Positions 1 to 20,618 of a stretch of 64,000 nt of DNA are shown piece after piece; the stretch's first letter is position 1; each line of letters starts with the position of its first letter. This DNA is from Synanceia verrucosa (Eukaryota > Chordata > Actinopteri > Perciformes > Synanceiidae), in NCBI GenBank assembly GCA_029721515.1, contig CM056569.1, positions 16,554,507 through 16,618,506 on the forward strand, read 5' to 3'. The notes beneath the pieces are model-generated. The model worked only from the letters and a program-made list of their open reading frames with translations. It was not told the origin of the DNA and did no database searches. The translations under genes were made by a program, and so were the position numbers.

Positions 1-2222
1 GAGCATGATTGACTTCGTGGTGACGGACACAGTGGGCAGCGGCAGCAGTCAGGGTGGGGGTGCAGCAGGGGAAGGTGGCGGCGGAGGCCAGTCCGCCCAG
101 AGCACCATCTCCCGCTATGCCTGCCGCATCATGTGTGAACGCAGTGCTCCCTACACGGCCCGCATCTACGCCGCCGGTTTCGACTCCTCCAAGAACATCT
201 TCCTGGGGGTGAGTGTTCTCCCTCATGGGTGCTAGGCCTGGTAACCAAGGTAACCATGGTGAGAGCGACATCAGGGAGATGGTTGTGCCACCCACGGGTG
301 ACATCATAGCTGCGAGGATGGGTGTCAGTGTACATGACCTGGCTTGAAGAAACGTGTGTGTGTGTGTGATATGAAAGTGCCTTGGCTCCATGCTTCTGGT
401 CGTATGTTACCATCTCAAGCTATTAAAGAGACATGAGTCTGGTTACATAACCAGTCAGTGAACATCCAGCTTATCATCACTCTGTACTCTGTGTATGCTG
501 AGCAAATATCTGCTGCTTTTTTAACCTTCTCTAGTTTTTTACCTCTAATTTCTCCCTGTTATGATCATATTGTACTGACCAAAATAGATATTGTGAAGTG
601 GGCTTTGCATCAGTTAGCTGGGACTATTTTTAGTGAAGAAGCTGCACTACGAGATCTCAGCTCTTACTTTGAAGAGTACAAGATTATGAAAACTGGCGTT
701 TAAAGCTACAGAGATGAAACACAAATTGTAATAAATCATAGTTTTCCTTAAACATGGTGATCATAATTATATTATTATGGGTTGGAGTGACTAAAGCAGA
801 ATTACCCTCTGATAGTAGAAGCCTATTCCATTCACTTGAAAAAATAATTTTTCCAGTAAATTATATTTTTTGTTTTTTTATATTTCTTTCTGTTTTTCAG
901 AGTAATTTTATTTTTATGGTTGATTTTTTTTTAGGTATTTTTTTGTGATTTTCTGAGTAATTATTTTTCCTTTTTTTTCTGAATAATTTCCTGTTATGTT
1001 TTTTGGACTATTTTTCTGAGTTTAGAAATCATTTGAAACAATAAACACATTCATTCCTTAATTGAGATCTTAATTTAATGGAAGCAGACATTTGATTTAG
1101 TTCAGTCAAGTTTTACTTTGATCTGGGTTTAAGACAGTGGGAGATAGTCCTGTCTTTAAGGAATATATATGGTATCTGTGCAATTTTACAAAGGCACCTG
1201 AAGGATTTGTCAGGTTGGATGTTCTTGTGGGACTCTCAGTATTTCAGGGAAAAAAAATACCTAAAAAACTTGGGCGATAAAATTACCACAAAAAAACAGG
1301 AAAAATTACTCTGCAAAACAGAAAGAAATACTCAGAAAAACAGATTTTTTTCCCAGAAATAGGAAAAAAATTCCTAAAAAAAAAATACTCTCAAAAAAAC
1401 AGAAAGAATTACTCAGAAAAACAGGGAAAAATACTCTGAAAAATCAGAAAGAATTACTCAGAAAAACGGGGAAAATACTCAGAAAAACAGAAAAAAAACA
1501 CTCAGAAAAACAGGAAAAATAGTCCTAAACACAGCAAGAATTAGCCAGAAAAAACAGGGAAACAAATACTCAGAAAAACGTAAAGTGGACATAAAGTGTG
1601 GTTGCAGCTCACCAGGAAGAGGCAGATGCTTGGCTAGTTAATTAGCATAAAGTTAAATTAAATTGTACTTGCTCTGTCTTTAACTTCCTGTAAGTGGGTT
1701 TAGTTTCCATGGAGCGTGATGTAACATTCGCAGTGGCAACAGTACGCCTCTGACCATCCTGCTATATCAATGATGCATGACCGCTCTAGTCCTGCTTATG
1801 TTCATTAATGCAGCACAGTCATGCACTGTCAAGCCAGCTCAGCAGTGCTGCACTGGGCTCGTCTCACTGGGTCTCTAGTTCAGTGAGGACAGCCGTCCAG
1901 AGGCTGAACTCATCATGAAACCTCAACCCTTCACCATTTAAACAGTGGAATGGCATGTCAAGCGTGTTAGCAGTTATCTCCCCCCATACTGTCCTCAGTC
2001 AGGAGATGCTGTGATGGATTTTGTGATGTGAAATTTTTCAAACCACTGCAGGAGCTTCTGGGGTAGGGTGGTTTGAAAACGTTACATGTAGGTGCTCCAA
2101 AGCCATGCAAACCAATAACAGCATGACTTCATCCCATGCAAGATTCATCAGAACACCCCTACCCAGACCAAACCCAGACAAGTAGGCCAGCCGTCAGGGA
2201 GATGACATCAGCAACCTGTGCT

Positions 2223-2256
<34 letters not shown>

Positions 2257-5200
2257 GTGTATTACTCAGGTTATGGGGACTTAACCATAACCAGGACTTG
2301 CATAATCCTAATCCTAACTCTAAACAAAATCTAACTTTACACCAACATTAAATCTTCTAAAGTCTTTACTCTAAAATATAACAGTTCACATTATGGGGAC
2401 ATGGATTTTGGCCTCAGATGAGTCCCCACAAAGTGAGTATGTAAACATATTCATGTCCCCATAACAACAGTAATACATGCACACACACACACACACACAT
2501 AAGGACTGAGGCTTGTATCGTCCCCCAGCCATCAGGACTTCAGCCATCACTGATATATGGAACAAATATAGTCCTTCTATTAAAAGTGAGCCTCTGAGGT
2601 TCACCTCTGACCTGATATCACTGTTATTGGACCATGGCTACATAATACAGGATTATGTGCACAAAGACCTTAGCTCGATTCTCTCATGTTATTTTGTCTT
2701 AGTGACTAATGCAAAGAGGTTTAAGCTACATTTCCAACAATTAAAGGAGGAAGTTTCCAAACCAGCCAGACAATCCGAGCCACTTTATGCAGAGAACTAG
2801 TTGATCTTTTTTTGAAAGCAACATGACATGACATTAATCCTCTCAGCCATGGTTTGTGCACCAGTTGCTTTTCTTCTGTTTTATTTCTGACATCAGCTCC
2901 AGGCAGTGTGCCCTGCTATCTGCCACACTGACTTCATGGATACGATCACAAGAGGAGACATTTTCATATCCGGCACACTCGAAATGTCTTCGTGAACTGA
3001 CCTAATGAAAGTGAATATGCAGACAGCATCAAGGTTTCTGGAGAACCACAGTGACCTCCTGCATCTGCATGTCTACATCATCATAATAATAATAATCATA
3101 TATCACTCACTACCACCTTCAACATTTATAAGATGGCCGACATTTGATGAAATACATTTATGTATGAAGACATATTTGACATATTACAACATGTCTGGTA
3201 CCAAATGCACATGTTAAGAGATAGCAGAGAAATTAATGTAGAGATGCAATAAAAATAGGATTTTTTTTGTTTTAGATGATTGTCTTTTAAGCTGTAACTC
3301 TTTGACTGCCATAGACGTATATATACGTCAAAGTGTTTTTTCGGCAGCAGGCACAAGAGGGCGCTCTCACACAGCAGATTGTGAGTAATATTGGGGCTTC
3401 TGGGATTTGTAGTCGGTGCATAATGTGGGGAAAAAGACGGCATGCACCACAGAGATCAAAGCAGGAAGTGGAGGCGATCGAGATTAGAGAGCAAAACAAA
3501 CAGAATCTGGAAAAAAAAGTGGTGAAAGTGTCCTCTACTCTACCTCTGATAAAACAAGAATGGAACAAGGTAAAAACAAACATATTTTTTCATGATGAAA
3601 TAGAGAGTCTCTTCTTTCATTTGAGCTATTCAGTGTTTTCAGAGACATAGTATAAAATATTCTGTGGGTCCAGAAATATGACTGAAAATGGCCAAGCCAC
3701 TTTCAGACACTTAATGAGTTAATAAATCTATTTTTTTTGGCCATTTGGGGACAATACAACACAATAAGAGCAATCATTAACATATTCTAATAGTAGAAGG
3801 TTAATATGGACAACCACCTGATGAGTATCAGTCCAATAGTTACTCTCCTTTTACCTCTGGTTTGGTCTCCACCAACTCCAGAGAAACATATCTTTCTCTC
3901 CAGGAGGTTCACTACAGTTTGTCTGTTGTGAGCTACCACAGAAACATGGCAAACATGAAAACATTGATACATGTTTAAGAGTCACCATTTAAGAGGAAAA
4001 CCACCTAATCTGGCAACGACAACTCTGCACTTCACCGTGAACAGGACGTCTACTTTTAGTCCTCTTACTATAAAATGAATGTCTGGAAGAGCCCTGTAAT
4101 AAAACTGTCAAATCACATTTTAGTTGCTTTTTCTGAGCTGATATAAGTGTAGCTGATGTATTAAATGGGGATATGGGATCATCTCATATCCATCACAGGT
4201 GCCTGAATCGAATCAAATCCAAATCATTTCTCAGCAGAAGAATCAATACAATGAATCTTTTTGTGATGAAACTTGTGATTTATACACCTAATAAATGACT
4301 CATGTGACTCTTAGTTTCAGATGTTTCCAGATGTTCCTGCTTGAGTTTGTTAACGTGATGTCAAATAACGATGTTCTCTGGCCTCACACATTAATGTTAA
4401 ACTCATATTTAACTGTTTACTTTAACCGTCACGGTTTTTAAATTCCTTCAGAGCTAATTTGTGCTTATAATAATCCTTCCTTTCTCTCAGGGATGTGTTC
4501 ATTCTTAAGTGTGGGGGCATTAGTCAGTACAGTAGTCGTTCTGTACCGAGCTAAATATAGCAGCAGAGAAAAGCAGCGTTAGCTCTTTTTTCAAGCTGGA
4601 AAGCTTCACTATCATCTCTCTGTGCCTCACCAGTATTCCTCTAACCTTAGCGTCTGCCTGTTCTGGGTGCGTCCCTCAGGAGCGAGCTGCTAAATGGAGG
4701 ACGTCGGACGGCCTCATGGACGGCCTGACCACTAACGGCGTGCTGGTGATGCACCCGGCGGGGGAGTTTGTGTCCGAGCCGGCTCCAGGTGTCTGGAGGG
4801 AAATCTCAGTTTGTGGAAACGTCTTCGCCCTGAGGGAGACTCGCTCAGCCCAGCAGAGAGGAAAACTGGTAAGATGATAGGGGCTGATGGGAAAATTAGT
4901 AACATGTCTGACCATGATGTGACCTGCAGGGATCTTCTGCCACTGTCCCGTACCAACCACTACTTGTACACATTACACTCCAGTCCACCTTTATATCACA
5001 CACTGAAACAGCACCTCAGTGGGGTAAATGACCTTGTTGTCAACGACAACCACCCGCAGGATGCAAGAACACTATCACAGGATGCGATCAGTTACTGAGT
5101 AAATGTGATGCTAGTGATGATGATGATGATGGGAAGCCTCTAAAAACAGATGGAACCATAACCAGTTGAGCACAGTGCCATCATGTGGTGTACAGCGTGT

Positions 5201-6418
5201 ACCATCTAGTGCAGAGCTGCACCAGCTAATGCTAATGGATGCCAAAATGACAGCCCACAGGTGAAAACCAGGGGCGTCACCAGGTTTTCAGGATAAGAGG
5301 GGCTAAGCACACAGGTGAGGGGGGGGCGAGGTGAGATTTATCATGTTTTAACAAGCCAAGAGGGCACTTCAGCATGTTTTGACACAACGGGGACACTTAG
5401 TGCATGTTTTTGCCTCCAAAGAGAGCACTTTAGGACCATGATATAGAGTTTTTCTGCACTTTTATGGGGTCTTAAGAAGAATACATCTAATGATGCCACT
5501 GCCATCAGGGCCACTCTAGCTTTTTTTAAACATTTCTTAAACATTTTTTATTGATGTAAATCGAAGAATAAGGGTTTTTTGTGTAATTAATTTCACACAA
5601 TATATTTCTGTGTACTGTTGTTTTTGTCAAGAATATTTCCATGCAGAATGTGATGATCAAATATTTTCTTGGTATAAAAAGGAAATAAAATTCACCAAAT
5701 TATTTATGGGGGGCTTACAGATATTTTAGGGGGCTTCAGCCCCCCCCCCATAATAGGCCTAATGACGCCACTGGTGAAAACTAATAAACCTTTTCTCTTT
5801 ATCTGTTCTCCTCTGGAGGTGGAGAATGAGTCCAACACTCTCCAGGACGGCTCTCTGATAGATCTGTGTGGGGCCACGCTGTTGTGGAGGACCCCAGCTG
5901 GACTACGCCACACCCCCACCCTCAAACAGCTGGAGTCCCTTCGTCAGGAGCTGAACGCCGCCCGGCCCCAGTGTCCTGTGGGCTTCAACACCCTGGCCTT
6001 CCCTAGTCTGGCCCAGCGCGAGATCGTCGACAAGAAGCAGCCCTGGGTCTACGTCAACTGCGGTCACGTACACGGCTACCACAACTGGGGCTACCGCAAG
6101 GAGAAGGGCCCCGCCGGCCCAGGGGGCACAGCGCCAGCCAGCACCGGGGAGAGGGAGTGCCCCATGTGCCGGCGAGTGGGCCCCTATGTCCCGCTGTGGC
6201 TGGGCTGTGAGGGAGGATTGTACCTGGACGCCGGGCCGCCTACTCACGCTTTCTGCCCCTGCGGCCATGTTTGCTCAGAAAAGACAGTGGTGGGGTGGAG
6301 CCAGATCCCGTTACCCCACGGCACCCACGCCTTCCATGCTGCCTGCCCCTTCTGTGGCACCTGGTTGACAGGGGAACAGGGCCACATCAAACTCATCTTC
6401 CAGGGCCCCGTCGACTGA
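1..6418 (+). CDS. peli3: Pellino-family E3 ubiquitin ligase, peli3-like (3' part, three exons)
   Basis: Three exons encode the last 331 aa of a Pellino protein: 1-208 (runs in from outside the window; frame starts at base 2), 4680-4868 and 5819-6418 (stop TGA). All junctions are GT-AG and in phase. The first exon gives the end of the FHA-type substrate-binding region (IDFVVTDT, then RYACRIMCER and AAGFDSSKNIFLG). The last exon holds the RING-like Cys/His region: CGHVHGYHNWG, ECPMCRRVGPYVPLWLG, CGHVCSEKT and FHAACPFCGTW, ending IFQGPVD. Pellinos ubiquitinate IRAK and RIP kinases in Toll/IL-1 receptor signalling. The paralogue call rests on WRTPAGL, KLVENESN, CPFCGTWLTGE and a Gly-rich insert after DFVVTDTV, as I recall for PELI3; Pellino1 and 2 lack that insert. 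A Gly/Pro/Ala linker lies before the ECPMC motif. Other Pellino paralogues are possible but less likely. Confidence 0.92.
840..1590. repeat. AT-rich minisatellite with inverted partner (peli3 intron 1)
   Basis: From about 1235 to 1590 a degenerate unit of roughly 20 bases built on ACTCAGAAAAACAGAAA recurs many times. From about 840 to 1015 the reverse complement of the same motif occurs (TTTCTGTTTTTCAGAGTAA and variants). The two blocks could pair as a large hairpin, as in a foldback-type element. No coding capacity was seen. Confidence 0.55.
2225..2499. repeat. Inverted repeat flanked by CA microsatellites
   Basis: CA runs occupy 2225-2253 and 2480-2499. Between them, TGTATTACTCAGGTTATGGGGAC near 2257-2280 is matched by its reverse complement (GTCCCCATAACAACAGTAATACA) near 2455-2477. 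The arrangement resembles a small foldback or MITE-type repeat bounded by CA repeats. It lies in peli3 intron 1. Confidence 0.55.
3289..3722. mobile_element. Possible non-autonomous piggyBac-like element
   Basis: The left end reads TAACTCTTTGACTGCC, followed by the palindrome GACGTATATATACGTC. The right end reads CACTTAATGAGTTAA, a loose inverted match of the left end. TTTGACTGCC-type ends with TTAA-like flanks are typical of piggyBac relatives. An open frame of about 100 codons inside shows no recognised domain and is not called as a gene. The family assignment is tentative. Confidence 0.35.
5268..5775. mobile_element. Non-autonomous DNA transposon (MITE) in peli3 intron 2
   Basis: The left end AGGGGCGTCACCAGG is an inverted match of the right end (TAATGACGCCACTGGTG). 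The interior is non-coding and holds GCCAAGAGGGCACTT and TTTTGCCTCCAAAGAG segments, which recur in related form near 38260-38410, so the family has at least two members here. The right end lies about 45 bases from the acceptor of the last peli3 exon. Confidence 0.6.
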
Positions 6419-6625
6419 AAGCCAGAGCTGGAAGCCAGAGGTGGATGTGCCGAGTAAAGACTGTGAGCTCGAACAAATATCTGAACACTCAAGGGTGGGA
6501 TAACACAGCAAGTACAGGAAGGACTGCTGACATGATGAACTGAAAGTGCCACGCAGCTGTAGATTGCCAAGGCTTCACAGTGTATGGAGAGTATGTAAAT
6601 AAATTGTGTTGAAATGAGCACGAAT
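6419..6625 (+). other. peli3: peli3 3' UTR with poly(A) signal
   Basis: A short non-coding stretch follows the peli3 stop codon. A canonical AATAAA lies at 6598-6603, about 180 bases after the stop, so the transcript probably ends near 6615-6625. The exact cleavage site cannot be read from the sequence. Confidence 0.6.
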
Positions 6626-7670
6626 TCAGTATCTTTTTTTTCCCTGTCAGTTGCTGATCAGTCTCAGCCCAAAACACCAGGCAAGTGGGAGTAAACGCTA
6701 AAATGAAGAAGGGCCAAGAAACGAGACGATAAAAACACTACATCTGAGGAAAAAGGTCCTCAAAACAAGTGAAATAATTTACCTTGACAAGATTTCTGTA
6801 ATTAAGACGGTTAAGTCTAGAAATAAGGTATTTAAGAAGGCTTAAAATGATGGTTTTAATTTAAAAAATAATCAGCTTTAATTGTCATATACAGAAAAAT
6901 TGTCCATTTCAACCATCCCTCAGGGATGGAGCACCTGAAGATGATTAATGAAAATCTAACTTTTAAGAGATGAGATTACTTAAAATGTAACTTTTTACAG
7001 ACCCAAAGTAAGCGTTATATACTAAATACAAGCAAAAAATAAGCAGAAAATGCTGGTTTTAAGATGAGATTACTTAAAATGTAATGTTTCAGATTTTTTT
7101 TTGGGTGACTCTTGAATCAAGCAACTTGAGTTTGTTAATGAATCTTAAAACAGGATTTATCTGATGAGACTTTGGGGACAAATGTAATATATGTTTTAAG
7201 AGTTATGCACCTCATTTTAAGATTTCCTGCCTGTTTGAGACAAAAAGATAAGCTTGATTTAAGATTGTAGTGTAAAGTTGAACACTTAAATTAACTCTTA
7301 AAACAAGATAAAATATCTAACATATCTAAATCTAAGTTTCTAAATAATTTGCAGCATAGTCGCTTGGTGTGTGCTCTCAAAGTGGATTGTTTGTTGGCGC
7401 ATTGCAGTAAATCTCGGTGTGTTACCACCACCTGTTGAGTGATAAAACTATAGGAGCCACAAAAACAGCTCGACTAGTTATCTACAAATTCACAGGGACT
7501 CTTGAATAGAGAACTGCAGCCCAACATCTTCACTCAAGAGTCAAACACGCTGTTTGGTTGTTGATCCAACTTCCTGTCAGGAGTTAGATTCAAAAGTGCA
7601 GCTGCAAAAGAAAAAAGCTGTCCATTTCATTTGGCCAAAATTTAGAAAATCTGAAACCCAAATTGTCAAA

Positions 7671-7686
7671 AATAATAATAATAATA

Positions 7687-7730
<44 letters not shown>
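7671..7730. repeat. (AAT)n/(ATT)n microsatellite
   Basis: A run of AAT triplets switches to ATT triplets, about 60 bases in total, forming a short self-complementary array. Confidence 0.9.
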
Positions 7731-8844
7731 CCTTAAAGTACCTGTGCATCTCTAGCATCAGGGCTGGGTGGGTGTTGCTGGCTGAACACTGACGCCTCCC
7801 CCTGTTGTAGCAGCATCACAGAAAGCTGCAGACGCTACTGAGTGTCTCCAAGCTTTGCTCCCAGTTTGCAGCGACCCCACTGTGCTAAAAATAACTCAAG
7901 GTCACCAAGCACCCCATGCCTCCCACCAGAAGAGAGAGGGAGCTCTATCATCACCTTCTCAACACCTAAGGAAATGTTGAGCAAACACTGACAGAGCCTT
8001 CACTTTGTTCCACAAGGATGTTCAACACAGCACCCAGGTGTAGGCACACTTTGGATATATCGCTCGTATGGCTCATCATATATCTGCTGAGAGGGTCTTG
8101 CTGCAGAGCTGCTGCAGGGTTTTCATATCAGAGCCAGAGTCGAACCCTCATCGACAACTGGCAACATTCAATGTCAAGCATCCCTCCGTTTGCCCTTCCA
8201 ACGTTTCCGCTTGACACAGTGATGCACTTCAGCGGAGCCGCCTGCATCTACAGATGATCTGCAGTTATTTAAAGGTCCACAGGGAGAGGCAGGGGTACAT
8301 ATCAAGGGCGGCTGCCACGTGGATGACAGGAGTTCTAGAGTATGGTCGCCGGAGTAATGGATGCTGGGAGGGACCTGACTTCTTGTGGCAGCTCGTTGTG
8401 CAACAGTGCACTCCTACAGAGAGCACGTGTGATCCCCAGTGGCTGTCAGGAGAATGACTGACGACTGTGCAGCATGTATGAATTCAGAGCAGGACATCTG
8501 AACAAGAGCGGACATCTGGAATATGTTTTTATGGTCCCATGAAGATCAGTCCTTTTGACAAAATGATCAAATCCTACACACGTACTGTGTCTGTTCAAGT
8601 TTCAAAATGTTTAAATAAAACAAAAAAAAAAAGAAGTGGAGAAATATTAAATTTTCTGATTCCACACAAAGGTTTCCCTGCTCATCCTGTGAAATAATAA
8701 TAATAATAATACTCTGTCTTTTGTGACTTTGAAGGAGCCTCTGGTCACATTTTACAGCCTAAGGAAAGCTCACAGCTGCAGTACGTCCTAAAAGAAAAAA
8801 GAAAAAGTATGCTATTTGGAAGAACCTGGGGTTGATGAACTATT

Positions 8845-9299
8845 CCAGCATCATCTCCTTCACTTTAGCTGGACTCTTTGTTTCTCACTGAGTTCACTAC
8901 TCTTCACCATTTTGAACAGGAGTGAGGAATTTAAACTGAATTCACCTTTTTAGACCCAAATTTGATCCAGAACACTGGAATTCACTGAGAAGTCAGAAAT
9001 GAATCCAGAATAACAAACAACCACTAAAACACATTTTTCTGTTCAGGAAGGACAGCAAATAACTTAAGAATTTAACATCTCAGTCAAAATGATAATAATA
9101 ATAATAATAATAATAATAATGTGTGTTTTTTTTTTATAAAAGTAGAATTCAAAATTCCTGGATAAGAACAATAATTATATTTTATCATTTAAGATATCAT
9201 CTTGATTAAAGAGCTTGCACATACTGGTGGATTAACCATTACAGAAAAATAATATAAAATACTTTTCTCATCAGTAATACTATTAATTTAGGACAGTGG
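8845..9299. repeat. Dispersed repeat, copy 1
   Basis: This stretch closely matches 47568-47885, including GCATCATCTCCTTCACTTTA, TCACTGAGTTCACTACTCTT, CTTGCACATACTGGTGGATT and TTTAGGACAGTGG in the same order. Copy 1 is longer and has gained an ATA microsatellite. It is probably an old transposon; no open frame or clear termini were seen. Confidence 0.7.
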
Positions 9300-10133
9300 T
9301 AGAATAATGCATTTATAAAGCTCTGTATATTAATATATTAATAATTTAAAGTTCATCATCTGTGCAGTCAGTCCATCAGTGTCTATAGATGCTGTTTAGA
9401 AACAACACCAGACCAGCTCTCATGTTGATGTTGATCTTTTTCATCATTTTATTATATATATATTTATAATATGTACAGAAAAAAAAACACATGAGCAAAC
9501 TCAGCAGGGAGACAGCACCAATGTGAACAAGCCAAACTGAAAAAACAGACAGGAGGTGAGTGACGGGCGAGCTGCTGCCCGGTGCTTTTTATTAACAAAC
9601 AACACCTAGTGAGTGCCTCTATTAAGCCATTGAACAGCGATGGACATGTGTGCAAATGACATGGAAAACACCCCGTTAACCCAAACAAATAGATAAAAAA
9701 GTGAACTTTAAAAGAAGAAAAGTCAAGTGTTGTTTCATCAGAATCACATTCATAAGCAAAAGTTTATCCCTCCCCACCCCAAACCCAGCTTCCCCTCGTA
9801 CTTCCATGAACTAGACAACACAGAATTCAATGAATACCTTAAAATCAGCAGAACATCAAGACGTGTTGAAAGAAAGGTTAAAAAAAGAAAATCAGTCATT
9901 ATCTGGTGTGTGTGTGTGTTTGTTATGTTTCAATGATTGCTTGTTCTGCATCTACTCAAGTGAGACGGCCTGATGCCAAGATGTGTCCAGAAAGATCAGG
10001 AATGTCTCTCACACACACACACACATACACACACACTTAGTGTCAGATTCCAGTCCTGCAACAGCATCCTTAGCTTAGCATTAGCAGGGCTGAAAACACA
10101 CAAGGCTAAAAAAAAAAAAAAAAAACTCTCTGT

Positions 10134-10210
10134 GCACACACGTGCACACACACACGCACACACGCACACACACGCACACACACACACGCACGCACACACA
10201 CACACACACG
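10134..10210. repeat. Interrupted (CA)n/(CG)n microsatellite
   Basis: About 77 bases of CA dinucleotides are interrupted by regular CG steps, an alternating purine-pyrimidine tract. A smaller CA run sits at 10011-10037. Confidence 0.9.
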
Positions 10211-12691
10211 GTCACATCAGCGCTCCACTCTGACCACTCCAGACCTGATGCTTACTGACTGAACCTGGATCAGTGACGCCTGTGTTGCTGTTGGCCCTGA
10301 CAGGTTTTTCTTTCAGACACAACGAGGCGTTCAAGCGAAGGCTGGGCGGGACTCCCTTATGTGAGTGGAGGAGCCGGTCAGGGAGGATCCAGAGGAATTC
10401 ATCATGCTGCAGTGACATGTTTGGCCAGGGGGGGAGACGTGGGAGTTCATATCCGGTCAACAAAGTGAGACCAGTCAGTCCCTGAATCTCCAAAACGCCC
10501 CAAAACACAAGTAATGAGACTGACTATGGCCAACGCATCATCACAAATAGCAAATCAAAAGGGAGTTCAGAATGCATGTTTTCCAGTTCCTTTTAAAGGG
10601 GGACAGGCGCTGTGGCTCAGATTGATGAGGGCTCCAGAGTGGAGGCCCCTCTGCTCCTCACATTCCTTCCAGTTTCCCTGGAAATACCGCTGACACCTGG
10701 CACAGCTATGAGAAGCAGCTCTGAGCTGCAGCTACATAAACACACCTCAGACCAGTCTCCCATTTCAACCGTTACGACATAGACCGTCAGCAGCTGATGG
10801 CCAGCGGCCAGCGTCTGAGCCAAACAAACAAAACAAGGCTGGCTAAGCTCAGGTCGTCACATCCATCTAACCTTACAGCCCTGGGTACACACCTGACCTG
10901 TGGCCCTTCACTGCATGCCAACTGAAATGGCAGCTGAAATACTGAAGACTGGGGGCGTCTTCCAGATGAATATGGACATGTCTCGTCTCAATATACTTCA
11001 AATGAAGAGTTTGTTGAATCGTCCAACAGCATCTGAAAGCACAACGCAGTTCATTTGACGTACCCTGAGACGTCAGGAATTAAAGTAAAGGACTCAAAGG
11101 GGAGGGGCTCAGGGAAGGAACCTCCCCCCAGCCCTTCAGGCACACCCACACCACATCTCCACCTCAGCTTCATCTGCCAACAAGCAACAATGACACACTG
11201 AACAAGAGAGCTTAAACTAACTGTATAAGGTGTCTGTAGCAGGAGTTAAGGAAAAAAACAAAAAAAAACAAGCAATAAAACCACAACAATAATAAAAACA
11301 ATTATTAAAAGATCAATTCAGAATAGGCCAGTCTGTATGCAGTGTTATCTGCCCTCAGACCGTAATGTTTAGTGTCATTCCAGGGAGCGGCGATGCTAAA
11401 TGTCACAGCATTCTGTCATATTGCTTTCTTTTGGATATGAAATGGAGAGGGAGGAGGGAAACTGAAAAGATAACGTCGCTGAAGGATCCTTTGGTTGACG
11501 CTTCCGTCAAAACTAATCTGTCTCTGCAGGTTGATCTTATTATAAACTCACACCTCGGCCTGGCCATGCCACCCTAACCATTCACTTCCACAGCTTCTGC
11601 GAATTTTTTGACACGTGAATTTGTGCCCATGACCGATAGCAAACTGTCTTGTGTTAGCTGTTAAGTAGCATCCACTTCCAAATAAAAGCACTCCCCTCAG
11701 ACAGGAGTCAGTGGTGGCAGCTAGCCTGCACTCTGTGTTACCTTACTGTTAGCCACTGAGCTAGCTGGCTACGTGTGAAGCGTTGTGACAGTAACCTCTC
11801 TTTTTTCAACGCTACCTTAAAAAGGTGTGTTCAGAGAGCTCATGAGGAGAATCTTAGAGCTGATGTGACTACATACAAAGACAACAGAAAGGCTTGAACG
11901 GGCGAGTCCACCTGAGAGATGGCACAAACTGAGGCGAAGACGGCTGAAAAAGTGTTAATCCCAGGGCAGCACTAATCTAATCACAAACATATACAGAGAA
12001 ATACGGAAGGATAAATATTAAATAACTGCACATAATTTGAGGCTCAATTGAACATGTGCATTTCACACTGCCCCAGCTACTGGCAGCAGAAAAAAGTGGT
12101 TTTAGTGGCATTGAACAGCATAGAAATGAATATAATTAATGCATGGCAGAGAAATCCTCAACTACCATTTAGTCTACAGTGTAAGCTCAGTGGATGGATT
12201 GACCAGTTTTACATGCTGCTACGCGGGGAAAACTATAATAAGCACTCTCAAAGCGTCTGGCAATGAAAGCGGATGGCACAAAGCTGACTTCCTGTGATTG
12301 GTTACTTAGTCCTGCAGTCATGGTTAGCTCATAGCTGGCAGAAGGTAGTATTACTGTAAAACTGACAGCACATTCATACAGAGAACTGAGGGGTAAAACA
12401 GTCTGTGTGTTTTAAACTCACATGTATGACTTCCTGTCTGAACACACCTTCAGAGAGTGAGAGGACAGATGAAGGGGGAGGGCCTCCCTGGATGGGCTTC
12501 CCCTGGATCTACATCAATAAACAGTAGTGATGAGTCACTGCTGAGTCACTGTGTGTGTTTGTGCAGGTAAACAGAAAAGTCTGGGCTGGGATCAGATGAA
12601 ATCAGCAGAAACAGAAACAGCCTGAGGAGAAAAGTGTTTGGCCAAGAGGCTTAAATGTCTTTAACCTGTGCCACTCCGCTGCAGTGTGTTG

Positions 12692-12694
<3 letters not shown>

Positions 12695-12727
<33 letters not shown>
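12695..12727. repeat. (GT)n microsatellite
   Basis: An uninterrupted GT run lies about 360 bases beyond the rab1b stop codon. Confidence 0.9.
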
Positions 12728-12728
<1 letters not shown>

Positions 12729-13089
12729 AGATAAACTCACTGGTATCTAAACCTAATCTTCCACTGCCTCCACTTCTCTCTAAATCAATATCCTTGTCCC
12801 CCCCTATCTGTTTTCTTTCTGTCCTCTTAGCAGAAAGTAAAAAGTGGCCTCATGTCTGTCCCCCTCCTCTCCAGTGGTTTAATGGGTGTTCAGGCCTGAA
12901 TTAACCCAGGAAATTTTGTTTTCTGATCTTAACACCTTCCCCGGATGTGCAGGCAGAAGGGGAGTCAGTCGGTGGTGTGGGTTACAGGGTGTTATGGAGG
13001 AACAGGGAGGTGAAGGAGTGGCAGAGATGATGGAAAGGAACACAGAAGAAGAAGAAAAGGAGGTGATGGTTGGGGGTGCTGGGGGGCTT

Positions 13090-20618
<7,529 letters not shown>

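Larger units (their letters stand above)
6626..9420. other. Gene-less stretch downstream of peli3
   Basis: No exon with protein similarity was recognised on either strand. It contains an ATT/AAT microsatellite (7671-7730), a short ATA run (9091-9120), and a dispersed repeat at about 8845-9299 that recurs near 47.6 kb. The rest is AT-rich sequence without clear structure. Confidence 0.6.
9430..13089 (-). other. rab1b: Possible long rab1b 3' UTR / downstream region
   Basis: No coding exon was recognised between the rab1b stop codon and about 9.43 kb. Minus-strand AATAAA signals occur at 9588-9593 and 9448-9453, so a 3' UTR of up to about 3.6 kb is possible. CA microsatellites lie at about 10011-10037, 10134-10210 and (as GT) 12695-12727, with an A run near 10108-10125. 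Transcript data would be needed to decide between UTR and intergenic DNA. Confidence 0.3.

Noticed and set aside
3333..3650. A 105-aa lysine-rich protein in peli3 intron 1
   Set aside because: It lies inside a probable transposon, has no recognised domain and no splice link to peli3.
4676..4960. Minus-strand open frame over peli3 exon 2
   Set aside because: It is the antisense shadow of a clear Pellino exon with matching splice sites.
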